Source: an uncultured Desulfovibrio sp. (lineage in GTDB: Bacteria > Desulfobacterota > Desulfovibrionia > Desulfovibrionales > Desulfovibrionaceae). Taken from it: a stretch of DNA of 64,000 nt. The notes under the pieces were generated by a model. It worked only from the letters and a program-made list of their open reading frames with translations. It did not search any database and was not told where the DNA came from. Both the position numbers and the translations under genes were made by a program. The stretch is from contig NZ_CASDOY010000001.1 in NCBI RefSeq assembly GCF_949282365.1, positions 1 through 64,000 of the forward strand. Reading direction: 5' to 3'. The stretch's first letter is position 1; the number at the start of each line of letters is the position of its first letter. Positions 7,838 to 17,281 of this stretch are shown here, piece by piece.

Positions 7838-8839
7838 ATGAAACGTATCGTTGCACTGCTTTTGGCCTGCGCTTTTGTGCTGGGCGCGCTTGCTGCGCCT
7901 GCTATGGCCGCCAAGACCGTGGTCATCAAGATCGCCGGCATGAAGCCCGAAGGCGAACCGGAAACCATCGGTATGCACAAATTCGGCCAGTACCTGAAGG
8001 AACTTTCCGGCGGCAAATACGAAGTGCAGGTCTTCCCCAACAGTACGCTGGGCAAGGAAGATGCCTACATTGCCAGCACTCGCAAGGGCATCATCCAGAT
8101 GTGCGCCACGGGCACCCAGACCTCGGCCCTGCATCCCGCCATGGCCATGCTGGAAACCCCCATGCTGTACGACAGCTACGCGCATGCCCGCCGTGCCATG
8201 GAAGGCAAGACCTTCGACCTGATCAATGAAGGCTTCACCGAAAAGTCCGGCCTGCGTACTCTCAACGCCTTCCCTCTGGGCTTCCGCCATTTCTACACCA
8301 AGAAGCCCCTGAACAGCGTGGACGATGTCAAGGGCCTGCGCATGCGCGTGCCCAACATCCCCCTGTACACCAACTTTGCCAAGGAATGCGGCATCAGCGG
8401 CCAGCCCATGCCCTTCGCCGAAGTGCCCAGCGCTCTTGACCAGGGCGTCATCGACGGCGGCGACAGCCCCCTGTCCGATATCGTGGCCCTGAAGATGTAC
8501 GAGATCACCCCCCAGATCACCCTGACCGGGCATATCTTGGTGATCCATTCCCTGTACATCAACGAAAAGTTCTACCAGAAGCTGCCCGAACAGGACAAGG
8601 CATGGTTCAACGAAGCCGCCAAGCGCGCTGCTGACGACATCTGGCAGATGGTGGAAGAAGGCGACGCCAAGGCCATTGAGACCATCAAGGCCGCCAAGGG
8701 TTCCGTGAACACGCCTTCCAAGGAATTCCACGATTACATGGTGGACGCGGGCAAGCGCAGCTGGAAGCTGTTCTATGACACCGTTCCCAATGCCAAGGAG
8801 ATCCTGGAAAGCGCCGCCAGCTACCGCGACGCGAAGTAA
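7838..8839 (+). CDS. dctP: TRAP transporter periplasmic solute-binding protein (DctP family)
   Basis: 333 residues beginning with a clear Sec signal peptide (MKRIVALLLACAFVLGALA, cleavage near AMA-AK). The mature part is a DctP/TAXI-like solute receptor with the family region LRMRVPNIPLYTNFAKECG, which carries the Arg that salt-bridges a carboxylate ligand, and QGVIDGGDSPLSDI. It captures an organic acid in the periplasm and delivers it to DctQM. I start at the second of two adjacent ATGs, with GAGGTGG just upstream. It is the first gene of a dctP-dctQ-dctM operon controlled by the adjacent DeoR regulator. The DeoR partner hints at a sugar-acid ligand, but this is inference. Confidence 0.93.
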   Translation: MKRIVALLLACAFVLGALAAPAMAAKTVVIKIAGMKPEGEPETIGMHKFGQYLKELSGGKYEVQVFPNSTLGKEDAYIASTRKGIIQMCATGTQTSALHPAMAMLETPMLYDSYAHARRAMEGKTFDLINEGFTEKSGLRTLNAFPLGFRHFYTKKPLNSVDDVKGLRMRVPNIPLYTNFAKECGISGQPMPFAEVPSALDQGVIDGGDSPLSDIVALKMYEITPQITLTGHILVIHSLYINEKFYQKLPEQDKAWFNEAAKRAADDIWQMVEEGDAKAIETIKAAKGSVNTPSKEFHDYMVDAGKRSWKLFYDTVPNAKEILESAASYRDAK

Positions 8840-8850
8840 TGTCCGATACT

Positions 8851-8886
8851 GGGGGGATGCCGCACGGGCGGCGCCCCCCTTTTTTT
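8851..8886 (+). terminator. Intercistronic terminator/attenuator after dctP
   Basis: A GGGGG...CCCCC stem with inner TGCCGC/GCGGC pairs is followed by seven T. Between dctP and dctQ it would let most transcripts stop after the binding protein, giving receptor in excess over the permease, as is common in transport operons. Confidence 0.75.
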
Positions 8887-8953
8887 GTGACCTTGAACCA
8901 CGCATCAGACACCGCGAGCTACCGCGGCCTGTTTCGACATGCAGGGGGATATG

Positions 8954-9535
8954 ATGAGCAGCGAAACCAAAACGACGCCCGCGACGGCTTCCGGGCAGCC
9001 GGCTGCCGAGACCAGGCACGGTTTGTCTGGCGAACTGCTTTTTGAGATTTTTTGCGCGGTCATCTTTCTGGGGATGATCGGCCTGGTCTTTTATAATGCC
9101 TTTTTGCGCTATGTGTTCGGCGGAAGTTATCCCCCCAGCGAGGAATGGGCGCGCTTTCTTTTCATTTACATCACCTTCTTCGGCGCCATCGAGGCTTTTT
9201 ACTGGAAGAAACATATCGCGGTGGACATGTTTGTGGACATGTTCTCGGGCATGCCGCGCAAATGCATCGAGATCCTGGCCATCCTGCTGACCATGGGCGC
9301 TCTGGGCCTGCTGCTTGACGGCGGCATCACCTATGTGCTGCAGACCATCGACACCAACTCGGTGGCCACCAACGTCAATATGGCCTTCATCAACAGCACG
9401 CTGCCCATCATGGCTTTCACGGCCATCCTCATCTGTCTGCGGGACTTGATCAAGCTCATCCGCCGTCCCGCCAGCAGTTTCGTCAAGGCGACGGAAGAGG
9501 AAAAGATCGAGCAGGAAATCAGCAAGGAGTTGTAG
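8954..9535 (+). CDS. dctQ: TRAP transporter small permease subunit (DctQ)
   Basis: 193 residues with four hydrophobic helices, the DctQ topology. Sequence marks include YVFGGSYPPSEEWARFLFIY and EAFYWKKHIAVDMFVDM, matching the conserved SWxEExxRxxFxWxxxxG-like region of DctQ. It forms the integral-membrane complex with DctM. AGGGGG precedes the second ATG by five bases, so I start there. The C-terminus is charged and cytoplasmic. It is followed three bases later by dctM. Confidence 0.92.
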   Translation: MSSETKTTPATASGQPAAETRHGLSGELLFEIFCAVIFLGMIGLVFYNAFLRYVFGGSYPPSEEWARFLFIYITFFGAIEAFYWKKHIAVDMFVDMFSGMPRKCIEILAILLTMGALGLLLDGGITYVLQTIDTNSVATNVNMAFINSTLPIMAFTAILICLRDLIKLIRRPASSFVKATEEEKIEQEISKEL

Positions 9536-9538
9536 GAT

Positions 9539-10825
9539 ATGGAGCTTTTTCTCTTCCTTGGCAGCCTCTTTGCCTTCCTGTTCATAGGCATCCCCATTTC
9601 CATGGTCCTTGTGCTGTGTTCCATCGTGCTCATGTGGCATTCCGGCATGTGGGACAGCATGATCATCCCCTCCACCATGCTGGACGGGGCCAACAACTAT
9701 CCCCTCATGGCCATCCCCTTCTTCGTCTTCGCCGGCGAGATCATGGCCGAGGGCGGCCTTTCCAAACGTGTGGTGCAGCTGGCCCAGCTCATGATCGGTC
9801 GCGTACGCGGCGGTCTGGGCTATGCCGCCATCATCTCCAGCGTGATTTTTGCCGGTCTGATGGGCAGCTCCGTGGGTGAAGCTGCGGCCCTGGGGGGCCT
9901 GCTGCTGCCCATGATGGCCCAGGTGGGCTACAAGCCCGGCCGCGCCGGCGGTGTCATCGCCTCGGGCGCCATCCTGGGGCCCATCATCCCGCCCAGCACC
10001 AACTTCATCCTGCTGGGCGCCACCATCAGCGGCCTTTCCATCACCAAGCTGTTCATGATCGGTCTGTTCCCCGGTATCTTCATCGGTCTGGCGCTGATGG
10101 TGGTCTGGTATTTCATCGTGCGCATCGACGGCTACAATGAGACCATCACCTTCACCCGCGAGGAGAAGTGGAAGATCATCCGTGACGCCACGCCGGCCTT
10201 CATGATGCCCGTGCTGCTCCTGGGCGGTATCCGTTTTGGTGTCTTCACCCCCACGGAAGGCGGCGCGTTCGCGGCCATCTACGCCATCGTGGTCTGTGTG
10301 GGCTATTACAGAGAACTGAGTTTCCGCGGGCTGCTGCACGTCAGCGCCCGTGCGGCGCGCACCACCGCCGTGGTCATGCTCATCGTGGCCACGGCTACGG
10401 CTGTTGGCTGGTTCATCACCATCGCCCAGATCCCCAACCAGGTGACGGATCTTTTCCGGCCGCTTATCGACAGCCCGGTGCTCCTGCTGCTGGCCATCAA
10501 CGTCTTCCTCTTCCTGGTGGGCATGGTCATGGACCTGACCCCCAATATCCTGATTTTCGCTCCTGTGTTCTATCCCCTGATCACCCAGGCCGGTATCGAC
10601 CCCTATTTCTTCGGTCTGCTGTTCATCCTGAACCTCGGTATCGGCGTCATCACACCACCTGTGGGCACGGTGCTCTATGTGGTCTGCGGTGTGGGCAATA
10701 TCAAGATCACCAAGCTGGTGCAGGGAATGCTTCCCTTCCTGGTGACGGAGATCATCATGCTCTTCCTGCTCCTGCTCTTCCCCTCGCTCTCGCTGACGCC
10801 TCTCAAGTGGCTGATGGGGGGCTAA
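9539..10825 (+). CDS. dctM: TRAP transporter large permease subunit (DctM)
   Basis: 428 residues with about twelve hydrophobic segments, the normal DctM size. Conserved stretches include NNYPLMAIPFFVFAGEIMAE, GLMGSSVGEAAALGG, ASGAILGPIIPPSTNFILLG and ITPPVGTVLYVVCG. DctM is the Na+-driven translocation subunit of TRAP carriers. The start has GGAT and AAGGAG upstream, and it is translationally close to dctQ. A strong terminator follows the gene. Confidence 0.95.
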   Translation: MELFLFLGSLFAFLFIGIPISMVLVLCSIVLMWHSGMWDSMIIPSTMLDGANNYPLMAIPFFVFAGEIMAEGGLSKRVVQLAQLMIGRVRGGLGYAAIISSVIFAGLMGSSVGEAAALGGLLLPMMAQVGYKPGRAGGVIASGAILGPIIPPSTNFILLGATISGLSITKLFMIGLFPGIFIGLALMVVWYFIVRIDGYNETITFTREEKWKIIRDATPAFMMPVLLLGGIRFGVFTPTEGGAFAAIYAIVVCVGYYRELSFRGLLHVSARAARTTAVVMLIVATATAVGWFITIAQIPNQVTDLFRPLIDSPVLLLLAINVFLFLVGMVMDLTPNILIFAPVFYPLITQAGIDPYFFGLLFILNLGIGVITPPVGTVLYVVCGVGNIKITKLVQGMLPFLVTEIIMLFLLLLFPSLSLTPLKWLMGG

Positions 10826-10858
10826 GGCAATCCCTTTCCGGCCTTTGCCGTGTCTTGC

Positions 10859-10880
10859 GGGCCCCTTCGGGGGCCCTTCT
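10859..10880 (+). terminator. Rho-independent terminator of the TRAP operon
   Basis: GGGCCCC (10859-10865), TTCG loop, GGGGCCC (10870-10876), then TTCTT. Confidence 0.8.
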
Positions 10881-11312
10881 TCATGGCCTGCTGTACGGGA
10901 AGGGCTGCGGACGGTCCACCGCAGGGGGAGGTAGAGGCCGCCAGCCTGTACCATGCCGGCTCCAGAGGGCGAAGGCCGGCGGCGAAGGGAAGTCGGTCTG
11001 TGTCGTGTCCAGTTCGGCATCACCGGCTGGGCATCCCGGACCGGCAAAGAGCTGGCGGAGGGCGTGGCGGATATCCGGGAACAGGCCTGGCTGTATGCTG
11101 CCGGACGGACAGGGATGCCCAGCTCCTGCTTCATAGCGGGCGTTCAGACCGTGAGGCCGTGTCCCAGGCTCCAGGACCGGAGCAGCGCGGCAGCCGATGG
11201 GCAGATCGCATCGGCCTGTGGACCAGCATCCCAGATTGAACAGGGGGCAAGGCAGACGGAGCGGAAAGGGGACAGGGGGTCGGCCGGGCGTTGGTTCTGT
11301 CTTCCCGGCTGC
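10881..11312. other. Intergenic region, no gene seen
   Basis: 432 bases between the convergent TRAP operon and panF. GC-rich, with long open frames on both strands that lack ribosome sites and read as antisense or noise. No clear terminator for panF was found. Confidence 0.4.
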
Positions 11313-12782
11313 TCAGGACTTCGGGCCCGGCTGCGGACGGGGCTTGTCCAGCAGATTGCCCAGCAGGAAGGCCAGCAGGGCCGCGAGGGCCGTGGGCACG
11401 ATGGCGTGGATGCCGTGCATGGCAGGCTTCAACAGGCTCAGGGCAAAAAAACAGCCCAGACCGGTGATGATGGAGAACAGGGCCCCGGCGGCATTGGCAC
11501 GGCGCCAGTAAAGGCCCAGCAGAAGGGGCCAGAGGAAGGTGGCTTCCAGACCGCCGAAGGCGAAGAGGTTGATCCAGACCAGCAGGTCCGGCGGTTCCAG
11601 GGCGGCGACGAAGACGATGGCGCCGATGGCGGCCGTACAGCCCAGACTGAAGCGTTTGATATGTTGCAGGGGCAGTTGGCTGCTGTCGCCTTTCAGCACA
11701 TACTGGACATAAAGATCCTTGATGATGGCCGCGGATGCCAGCAGCAGCATGGAATCCACGGTGGACATGATGGCCGCCAGAGGTCCGGCGATGAAGACGC
11801 CGGCCCAGAAAGGAGGCAGCAGGTGCAGGATCAGGCTGGGCATGGCCAGGTCGCCCACGGCCAGGTCCGGGATGACGGCCCGGCCCAGCGCTCCGGCCAG
11901 ATGGATGCTCAGGAGCAGGAAACCGATGATGACCGTGCCCATGATCATGGCCCCGTGCATGGCTCGGGAATCCTTGTAGCCCATGCAGCGCTGGCTTGTC
12001 TGGGGCAGGCCCAGCACACCCAGGCCCACCAGCACCCAGAAGGAAAGGATCATGGGCTGGGGGACGGCATCCCGGGGGCCTGTGGGCGTGATCAGGCCGG
12101 GATCGATGGCCTGAAGACGCGCCATGCAGGCTTCCATGCCGCCGCCGGCCTGGACCACAGCCAGCAGCACGACGACGGAGGCCACAGTCATGACGATGCC
12201 CTGCATGGCATCGGTCAGGACAACGGCGCGAAAGCCCCCCAGAGCCGTATAGGCGATGACTGTGAGGCCGAAGAGGGCCAGCCCCGCTTCATAGGGATAG
12301 CCGGTAATGGCCTGGAACAGGCGCGCTCCGCCGATGAACTGGGCCACCATGGCCGCCACGAAAAAGACCAGCAGGGCCAGGGAACAGAGGATGGCCACGG
12401 CATCACTGCCGTAGCGCGCACGCAGATAGTCCGTGATGGTCACGGCATGCATGGCCCGGGCTTCCATGGCAAAGCGTTTGCCCAGCACACCGATGGTCAG
12501 GAAAACAGTGGGCATCTGGATCATGGCCAGCAGGACCCAGCTGAGCCCTACGGTATAGGCGACGCCCGGACCACCGATGAAACTGCTGGCGCTGGTATAA
12601 CTGGCCACGACCGTCATGGCCAGGACGAAGCCGCCCATGGAGCGGCTACCGAGGAAATATTCTTCCAGGAAGCCCGAGGCATCCCCCTGCTTGCGGGAAC
12701 GCTTCCCGGCCCACAGGGCCACGGCAAAAGACAGGACCAGATAGAGGAGGATAGGCAGCAAGGTGGCAGGGGAGGCCGTCAC
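11313..12782 (-). CDS. panF: Sodium/pantothenate symporter (PanF)
   Basis: 489 residues of the sodium:solute symporter family with about thirteen helices. It contains EEYFLGSRSMGGFVLAMTVV, GGFRAVVLTDAMQGIVM, the family segment SSFIGGPGVAYTVGLSWV, and STVDSMLLLASAAIIKDL near residue 335. The assignment to pantothenate rather than proline or another substrate rests on the upstream YhdT gene, a partner conserved in many bacteria, and on overall resemblance. GTG start; its GTGA overlaps the yhdT stop by four bases, so the two are translationally coupled. Confidence 0.88.
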   Translation of the reverse strand: MTASPATLLPILLYLVLSFAVALWAGKRSRKQGDASGFLEEYFLGSRSMGGFVLAMTVVASYTSASSFIGGPGVAYTVGLSWVLLAMIQMPTVFLTIGVLGKRFAMEARAMHAVTITDYLRARYGSDAVAILCSLALLVFFVAAMVAQFIGGARLFQAITGYPYEAGLALFGLTVIAYTALGGFRAVVLTDAMQGIVMTVASVVVLLAVVQAGGGMEACMARLQAIDPGLITPTGPRDAVPQPMILSFWVLVGLGVLGLPQTSQRCMGYKDSRAMHGAMIMGTVIIGFLLLSIHLAGALGRAVIPDLAVGDLAMPSLILHLLPPFWAGVFIAGPLAAIMSTVDSMLLLASAAIIKDLYVQYVLKGDSSQLPLQHIKRFSLGCTAAIGAIVFVAALEPPDLLVWINLFAFGGLEATFLWPLLLGLYWRRANAAGALFSIITGLGCFFALSLLKPAMHGIHAIVPTALAALLAFLLGNLLDKPRPQPGPKS

Positions 12783-13102
12783 GGGCGGTTCTCCTCAGCC
12801 TGCCCTCCGGTCACGCGTCCAACTCCTTCCTCCGTCTGCGCATCACCGGCGTCCAGCGGCATGTCCTTGAAGCAGAGGCGCACCAGTCCCCAGACCAGCA
12901 GACAGGCCACGGGATAGCCCAGTACGCAACTGTAGAAAAACCAGTCCGGCATACCCAGGGTATAGCCATAGCCGGAGGGATCCCCATCGCCTAGGCCGTA
13001 GGCTGTCAGATACCACCAGAGAAAATACAGTGCATAGGCGGCCAGGGCCCACAGGGCTTCCCTGTCTGCCTGGACAAAACGGTGGTCGTTCTTGCGGGCC
13101 AT
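12779..13102 (-). CDS. yhdT: YhdT-family (DUF997) small membrane protein
   Basis: 107 residues with two hydrophobic helices (WALAAYALYFLWWYLTAYGL and WFFYSCVLGYPVACLLVWGL) and a charged tail. YhdT proteins are found next to panF in many genomes and are assumed to assist the symporter; their biochemical role is unknown. The start has GGAG five bases upstream. It overlaps panF by four bases. Confidence 0.88.
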   Translation of the reverse strand: MARKNDHRFVQADREALWALAAYALYFLWWYLTAYGLGDGDPSGYGYTLGMPDWFFYSCVLGYPVACLLVWGLVRLCFKDMPLDAGDAQTEEGVGRVTGGQAEENRP

Positions 13103-13220
13103 GAGCGCTCCGGGGCTGAAATCTGCGGGGAGGATCTGCCGTATCCCAGTATGACAAAGAGAGCCTCCTTAGTCGAGCGGGTACCGGTGGTAAGGAGAGT
13201 GGTAGGAGGAGACTGTTTTT

Positions 13221-13249
13221 TTGACGGTCTCAGGTCACGGGCGTATGCT
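13221..13249 (+). promoter_or_regulatory. Candidate sigma70 promoter of the glucokinase gene
   Basis: TTGACG (13221-13226), a 17-base spacer, TATGCT (13244-13249), 28 bases before the start codon, which leaves a short leader. Confidence 0.6.
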
Positions 13250-13277
13250 GGAGTGACTGTTGCCCGGGAGAAGAATG

Positions 13278-14279
13278 ATGAACGTATTTGCCGCCATAGA
13301 TCTGGGAGGGACCCATTGCCGGTTTGCCCGCTTCCGTGAGACGCCGCAAGGACTGGAACTGGAGGCCGTTGAGCAATGCGCCACGGCTGAGCTGCAGGAC
13401 GGCGATGCCGTGCTGGAGGGCTGGGAGCAGGCCATGCAGATACCGCTGGCAGCCGTGTCTGCCCTGGTCATGGGCGTTGCCGGTCCTGTGCAGGATCCGC
13501 AGCAGGCCCGCCTGAGCAACGCGCCCCTGCGCATCGACCTGCGTGGAGCGGCGGACCGTTTCGGCCTGCGATGCTGCCGCGTGGTCAATGACTTCGTTTG
13601 CGAGGCCTGCGCCTGTCTGACGGCCGTGGGGACGCACTCGCGGCATCTGCTGGGGCCGGGGACCGCTCCGCCCGCGAGCCATCAGCAAGCTGTGCCCGCG
13701 CCCGTGGCGGTCCTGGGGGCAGGTACGGGACTGGGGACAGGCTGGCTGGTGCCGTATCCGGAAGCCGGGGGCTTCCGCTGGCAGGCCCTGCCCGCGGAAG
13801 CCGGGCATACGGCTTTTGCCTTTGTGGGCCGCGAGGAGGAAGAATTTGCCTCCTTTGCCTGCGCCCGGCTGGGCGTGCCCCTGTTGCGCGGCGATGACGT
13901 CGTGACGGGCAGAGGGCTGGCTGTGCTGCACCATTTTTTGACAGGGCGTGCCCTGTCTCCGGCGGCCGCCGCAGCTGAAGGTCTGGGCGAGGACTGCGCC
14001 ACGCTGCGCTGGTATGCCCGTTTCCTGGGCAGGGCCTGCGCGCACTGGAGCCTGTCCACGTTGTGTTACAGTGGCCTGTTCCTGACTGGTGGCATGGTCT
14101 TGCGCAATCCTGCGGTCACAAGTCATCCGGCTTTTGCCGAGGGCTTCTATATGGCGCCAGGGCTGGGGGTGCTGGAGCATATCCCCGTCCGCCGCTATAC
14201 GGAAGCCAGCAGCGGCTTGTGGGGAGCTGCCTGGCTGGCGGCACAGCGGCATGACCGGTCGGAGCAGACAACGGCATAG
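13278..14279 (+). CDS. glk: Glucokinase-family protein (ROK-independent Glk type)
   Basis: 333 residues. An N-terminal phosphate-binding loop MNVFAAIDLGGTHCRFARF corresponds to the DIGGTN of glucokinase. MGVAGPVQ, RVVNDFVCEACA and VLGAGTGLGTGWLVPY match the adenosine/glucose site of the Glk (PF02685) fold, and EAGHTAFAF corresponds to the glucose-binding EGGHxxFAP. The enzyme would phosphorylate glucose to glucose-6-phosphate using ATP. In this family Thr-Asn usually follows GG; here it is Thr-His, so substrate preference may differ. I start at the second of two ATGs, with GGGAG upstream. A phosphoglucomutase occurs elsewhere in the window (35.8 kb). Confidence 0.85.
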   Translation: MNVFAAIDLGGTHCRFARFRETPQGLELEAVEQCATAELQDGDAVLEGWEQAMQIPLAAVSALVMGVAGPVQDPQQARLSNAPLRIDLRGAADRFGLRCCRVVNDFVCEACACLTAVGTHSRHLLGPGTAPPASHQQAVPAPVAVLGAGTGLGTGWLVPYPEAGGFRWQALPAEAGHTAFAFVGREEEEFASFACARLGVPLLRGDDVVTGRGLAVLHHFLTGRALSPAAAAAEGLGEDCATLRWYARFLGRACAHWSLSTLCYSGLFLTGGMVLRNPAVTSHPAFAEGFYMAPGLGVLEHIPVRRYTEASSGLWGAAWLAAQRHDRSEQTTA

Positions 14280-14388
14280 GGGACATGCGGGCTGCGGCAT
14301 GCGCACTGCGGACAGGGGCTGCCTGTGGCATGGCAAAAAGGTTCCGTTCCCGGATGCCGTGTCCGGCCGGGCGGCCCCAGAAAAGGAA

Positions 14389-14412
14389 ATCCGGCAGGGA
14401 GCCCTGCCGGAT
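14389..14412. repeat. Perfect inverted repeat with 11-bp arms
   Basis: ATCCGGCAGGG and CCCTGCCGGAT with only two bases between. On the minus strand it is followed by TTTCCTTTT, so it could act as a weak terminator in that direction. Confidence 0.5.
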
Positions 14413-14606
14413 CAAGGAGAGGAGACGCCAGGAGCTTGCGGGGATCTCCTGTCGTATAGAGGAGGGGATCTGAAGGTTGTGGAAGGGGCGCCTCCAGATC
14501 TCTGGTAGGATGAGTATTTTTTACTTAACAAATGTTCGGTTGTCAATATATAAAAAAGAAATGCAAAATAGTAGCTCATTATAATCAATTGGAAATATTT
14601 TTTGTA

Positions 14607-14632
14607 AAATTAATCAATCAATTGATTAATTT
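14607..14632. promoter_or_regulatory. Candidate TetR operator
   Basis: AAATTAATCAA (14607-14617) and TTGATTAATTT (14622-14632) are a perfect palindrome with a 4-base spacer, 41 bases before the TetR start and inside its AT-rich promoter region. An autoregulatory operator is likely. Confidence 0.65.
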
Positions 14633-14673
14633 TTGCAACAGCCCATTTGAATCCTGACAGGAGGCAAGGTGGC

Positions 14674-15324
14674 ATGGAACATCTGCCGATAGACAAACGG
14701 CGCAGCAGGGGGGAGCTCACGCGCATGGCCCTGCTGGAAGCGGCCTTGTTCTTTTTTGGAGAACGCGGCTACGAAGGCGCCGGTACTCGCGACATCGCGG
14801 CGAAGGCCGGGTGCAATCAGGGGCTCATCGCTTTCCACTTCGGCGGGAAAGAGGGTCTCTACAATGCGGCGTTGAGCATTGCTTTTGAGAATCTCGGCAC
14901 CATCATCCAGCCCATGACCAGGCGTCTGCGCGAAGCACTTGCCGCAGGGGGAGGGACCGCATCCTTGCGCGCTGTCCTTGAAAAAGAGATCACGGCCACA
15001 CTTCTGGCCCTGATGCGGAAAAAAACGCATCAGTCCTGGTTCCTCCTGCTGCGCCGTTCGTTGCAGAGCGGGGACGAAAAAACAAAAGCGCTGTACAATG
15101 ATCTCTTTGCGCCCCTACATGGGGTCGTCTGCGGCATCATGAAAAAAAATGCTGACACATGTCAGGAAGATAGCTCGTTGCGGGCGTTTCTGCTCGTGGA
15201 TATGATGTTCAGCTTTTTGCGCGACTATCCTGTCTTCCTCTCCATGACGGCCCCGCGTGATATGGAGGCCGACGCGCGGACCATGACCGTCCTTCTGTGC
15301 CGGAGCCTCCTGGCCGCCAGCTGA
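14674..15324 (+). CDS. TetR-family transcriptional regulator
   Basis: 216 residues. The helix-turn-helix (about residues 15-60) contains FFGERGYEGAGTRDIAAKAG, then NQGLIAFHFGGKEGLYNAAL, the usual TetR N-terminal domain. The C-terminal ligand domain resembles the CerR/DUF1956 type, with LEKEITATLLALM. An upstream palindrome is the likely operator. No target gene adjoins it on the same strand, so it may act only on itself and distant genes. I start at the ATG following AGGAGG; a TTG nine codons earlier is possible. Confidence 0.88.
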   Translation: MEHLPIDKRRSRGELTRMALLEAALFFFGERGYEGAGTRDIAAKAGCNQGLIAFHFGGKEGLYNAALSIAFENLGTIIQPMTRRLREALAAGGGTASLRAVLEKEITATLLALMRKKTHQSWFLLLRRSLQSGDEKTKALYNDLFAPLHGVVCGIMKKNADTCQEDSSLRAFLLVDMMFSFLRDYPVFLSMTAPRDMEADARTMTVLLCRSLLAAS

Positions 15325-15585
15325 AAGGATGACGGTAGTCGCCGCAGCACGTTGCGGCGTCCTTCAACAATGCGATGGCAGAGCGGACGGATACCGGGAA
15401 GGGAAGGGCGTCATCACGCTGGGGCCGGCCCGTCTGGGGAGACGGCACCGCCTGTGACCGTTGCCGCGGCACTGGCGCGGGGAAAATGGACCGCCGTACC
15501 GGCGCAGGGCAGAATGCGGGCCGTTCTCAACTGTATATGGAGGTTGCCGGGCGCACATGCGGCCGGTAACGGCGCGCGCCTGCTT

Positions 15586-16161
15586 TCAGGATGTCAGCCG
15601 CTGGCGGACAACGCTGAATATTTGTCCAGTGATGGATTCGATGTTCAGCGGGCGTTTTTGATGGTCCTCGAAAAAACGCGAGATCCTGTAAAGCTGCAGA
15701 TATCCCAGAAGGGAACTTTCGATGCATTCCGCGATATCGTTGGCATCCTGTATGCCGTATGAGGACAGGATCTCCCGCGTCTTGCCGCGCAATGCGGCGA
15801 AGACATTGTCGGCAAGGAAGCGGAGGCGTTCTTCCTGCCCTTCATTGAGTTCCCTGAGCAGGAGGCGGGAAAAAATGGGGTTCGTGAAGCAATAGATGAC
15901 GATATTCCTGATCAGGGATTCTATCTTCTGGACTTCCGTTTCGCCGGCAATATGCTGGAATGCCGTTTTTCCACCCATGAAGACCATGAGGAGCGTCTGC
16001 CGGTACAGGTTTTCCTTGTCGGAAAAATAATAATAGAGGGATGCTGGCGTCATGTCCATCACGGACGCGATATCGCGCACTGTGACGGCATCATAGCCTC
16101 TGGCTGCGAAGAGCTTGGCTGCAGCCTGCATGATGGCGATCTTTTTGGCTGAAGGGTGCAT
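15586..16161 (-). CDS. TetR-family transcriptional regulator
   Basis: 191 residues. The DNA-binding domain is MHPSAKKIAIMQAAAKLFA followed by RGYDAVTVRDIASVMDMTPA and SLYYYFSDKENLYRQ, a textbook TetR HTH. The C-terminal helical domain has no recognised signature. The chosen start has AAGGA seven bases upstream; the frame extends a further 32 codons but without a ribosome site. It faces the previous TetR gene tail to tail. The leftward DMT transporter upstream of it could be its target. Confidence 0.88.
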   Translation of the reverse strand: MHPSAKKIAIMQAAAKLFAARGYDAVTVRDIASVMDMTPASLYYYFSDKENLYRQTLLMVFMGGKTAFQHIAGETEVQKIESLIRNIVIYCFTNPIFSRLLLRELNEGQEERLRFLADNVFAALRGKTREILSSYGIQDANDIAECIESSLLGYLQLYRISRFFEDHQKRPLNIESITGQIFSVVRQRLTS

Positions 16162-16312
16162 GAGGTATCCTTGAAGACTGTTGTACACGTCGAACCGCCG
16201 ACTCACGGACAGGCCGCGCTGCGGGGGGGCTCCTGCCGTGTAGGTCGTCCCTTCCATGCAGGCGACGGGGAGGACCGTCTGCCTGCCGCCGCAAGGCGGC
16301 CAGGCCGGACCG

Positions 16313-17149
16313 TCAGCCCAGCCTGATCAGCATGGCCCCGCCCACGACGATGAGGATGGCGAGAATGCGCAGGCGCGAAAGTCGCTCGTGCAGGAAGATG
16401 ACCGCCAGCAGCATGCCGAAGATCACGGACGTCTCGCGCAGGGCCGCCACCAAGGCGATGGGGGCCAGGGTCATGGCCCAGAGGGCGATGCCGTAGGACC
16501 CCAGGCCGCACAGGCCGCCGGAGAGGCCCGTCACTGCCCGTCCGCGCAGATAGGAGAGGTAGTCGCGGCCGTGTCGCCACATCACATAGGCATGGAGGGG
16601 GAAGATATTGAGGAAAAAGATCCAGCAGGTATAGCTGACGCCGTTCCCGCTGGCTCTGGCTCCATAGCCGTCGGCCAGGGTATAGCCGGCGATGATCAGC
16701 GAGGTGCGCAGGCAGATGAGGATATCGCCGGCCCGGGCCCCCTTGTGGACGTGCTCCAGCGTCAGCGTCAAGATGCCCAGGCACAGCAGCAGGACGCCGC
16801 CCCAGCCTGTGAGGCTGATGTGATTGCCCAGCAGCAACAGGGCCAGGGCCGTGATCATGGGCGCACAGCCGCGCATGATGGTGTAGCCCATGGACAGATC
16901 GACGATGTCATAGGCCCGGGCGATGCAGATATAGTAGGCCAGATGGAAGCAGCAGGAGAGTGCCAGCAGCCCCCATGACCCAGGCGCGGGCGTCGGCAGG
17001 AAAGGCAGGAGGACAAGCGCTCCCAGGCCGCCCCCCAGAGCGTTCATGGAAGACTCGAAAAGCTTGTTGGCACCGCCTTTGACGATGCTGTTCCAGGTAG
17101 CGTGCAGCAAGGCCGCAGCCAGCACAAGCAGCAGGACATGCCCATCCAT
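16313..17149 (-). CDS. DMT-superfamily (EamA) transporter
   Basis: 278 residues, about ten hydrophobic helices in two EamA repeats. It starts with LLLVLAAALLHATWNSIVKG, whose HATWN is typical for this branch, and ends with AVIFLHERLSRLRILAILIV. GAGGT precedes the ATG by seven bases. It lies upstream of, and in the same direction as, the second TetR gene. The substrate is unknown. Confidence 0.86.
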   Translation of the reverse strand: MDGHVLLLVLAAALLHATWNSIVKGGANKLFESSMNALGGGLGALVLLPFLPTPAPGSWGLLALSCCFHLAYYICIARAYDIVDLSMGYTIMRGCAPMITALALLLLGNHISLTGWGGVLLLCLGILTLTLEHVHKGARAGDILICLRTSLIIAGYTLADGYGARASGNGVSYTCWIFFLNIFPLHAYVMWRHGRDYLSYLRGRAVTGLSGGLCGLGSYGIALWAMTLAPIALVAALRETSVIFGMLLAVIFLHERLSRLRILAILIVVGGAMLIRLG

Positions 17150-17281
17150 TGTTACGACCTCATATCCGTGATGCAGCGATCACCTTACATGAAGCCGCAG
17201 AGAAGGCAAGCGTGGGCGTACATGTTTTTTTTGTTGCCCGGAGGGAAGGATCTGCCATCCTTTATCTGGAAACAAAAATCG

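Larger units (their letters stand above)
14280..14673. other. Intergenic region with hairpin and AT-rich TetR promoter area
   Basis: The first part is GC-rich and contains a perfect hairpin (14389-14412). From about 14515 to 14640 it becomes sharply AT-rich, holding the probable promoter and operator of the TetR gene. No ORF is supported. Confidence 0.5.

Noticed and set aside
7811..11134. 1,107-codon leftward open frame opposite the TRAP operon
   Set aside because: His/Asp/Gln/Gly-rich composition typical of an antisense frame in GC-rich DNA; the plus-strand dctPQM genes have ribosome sites and clear families.
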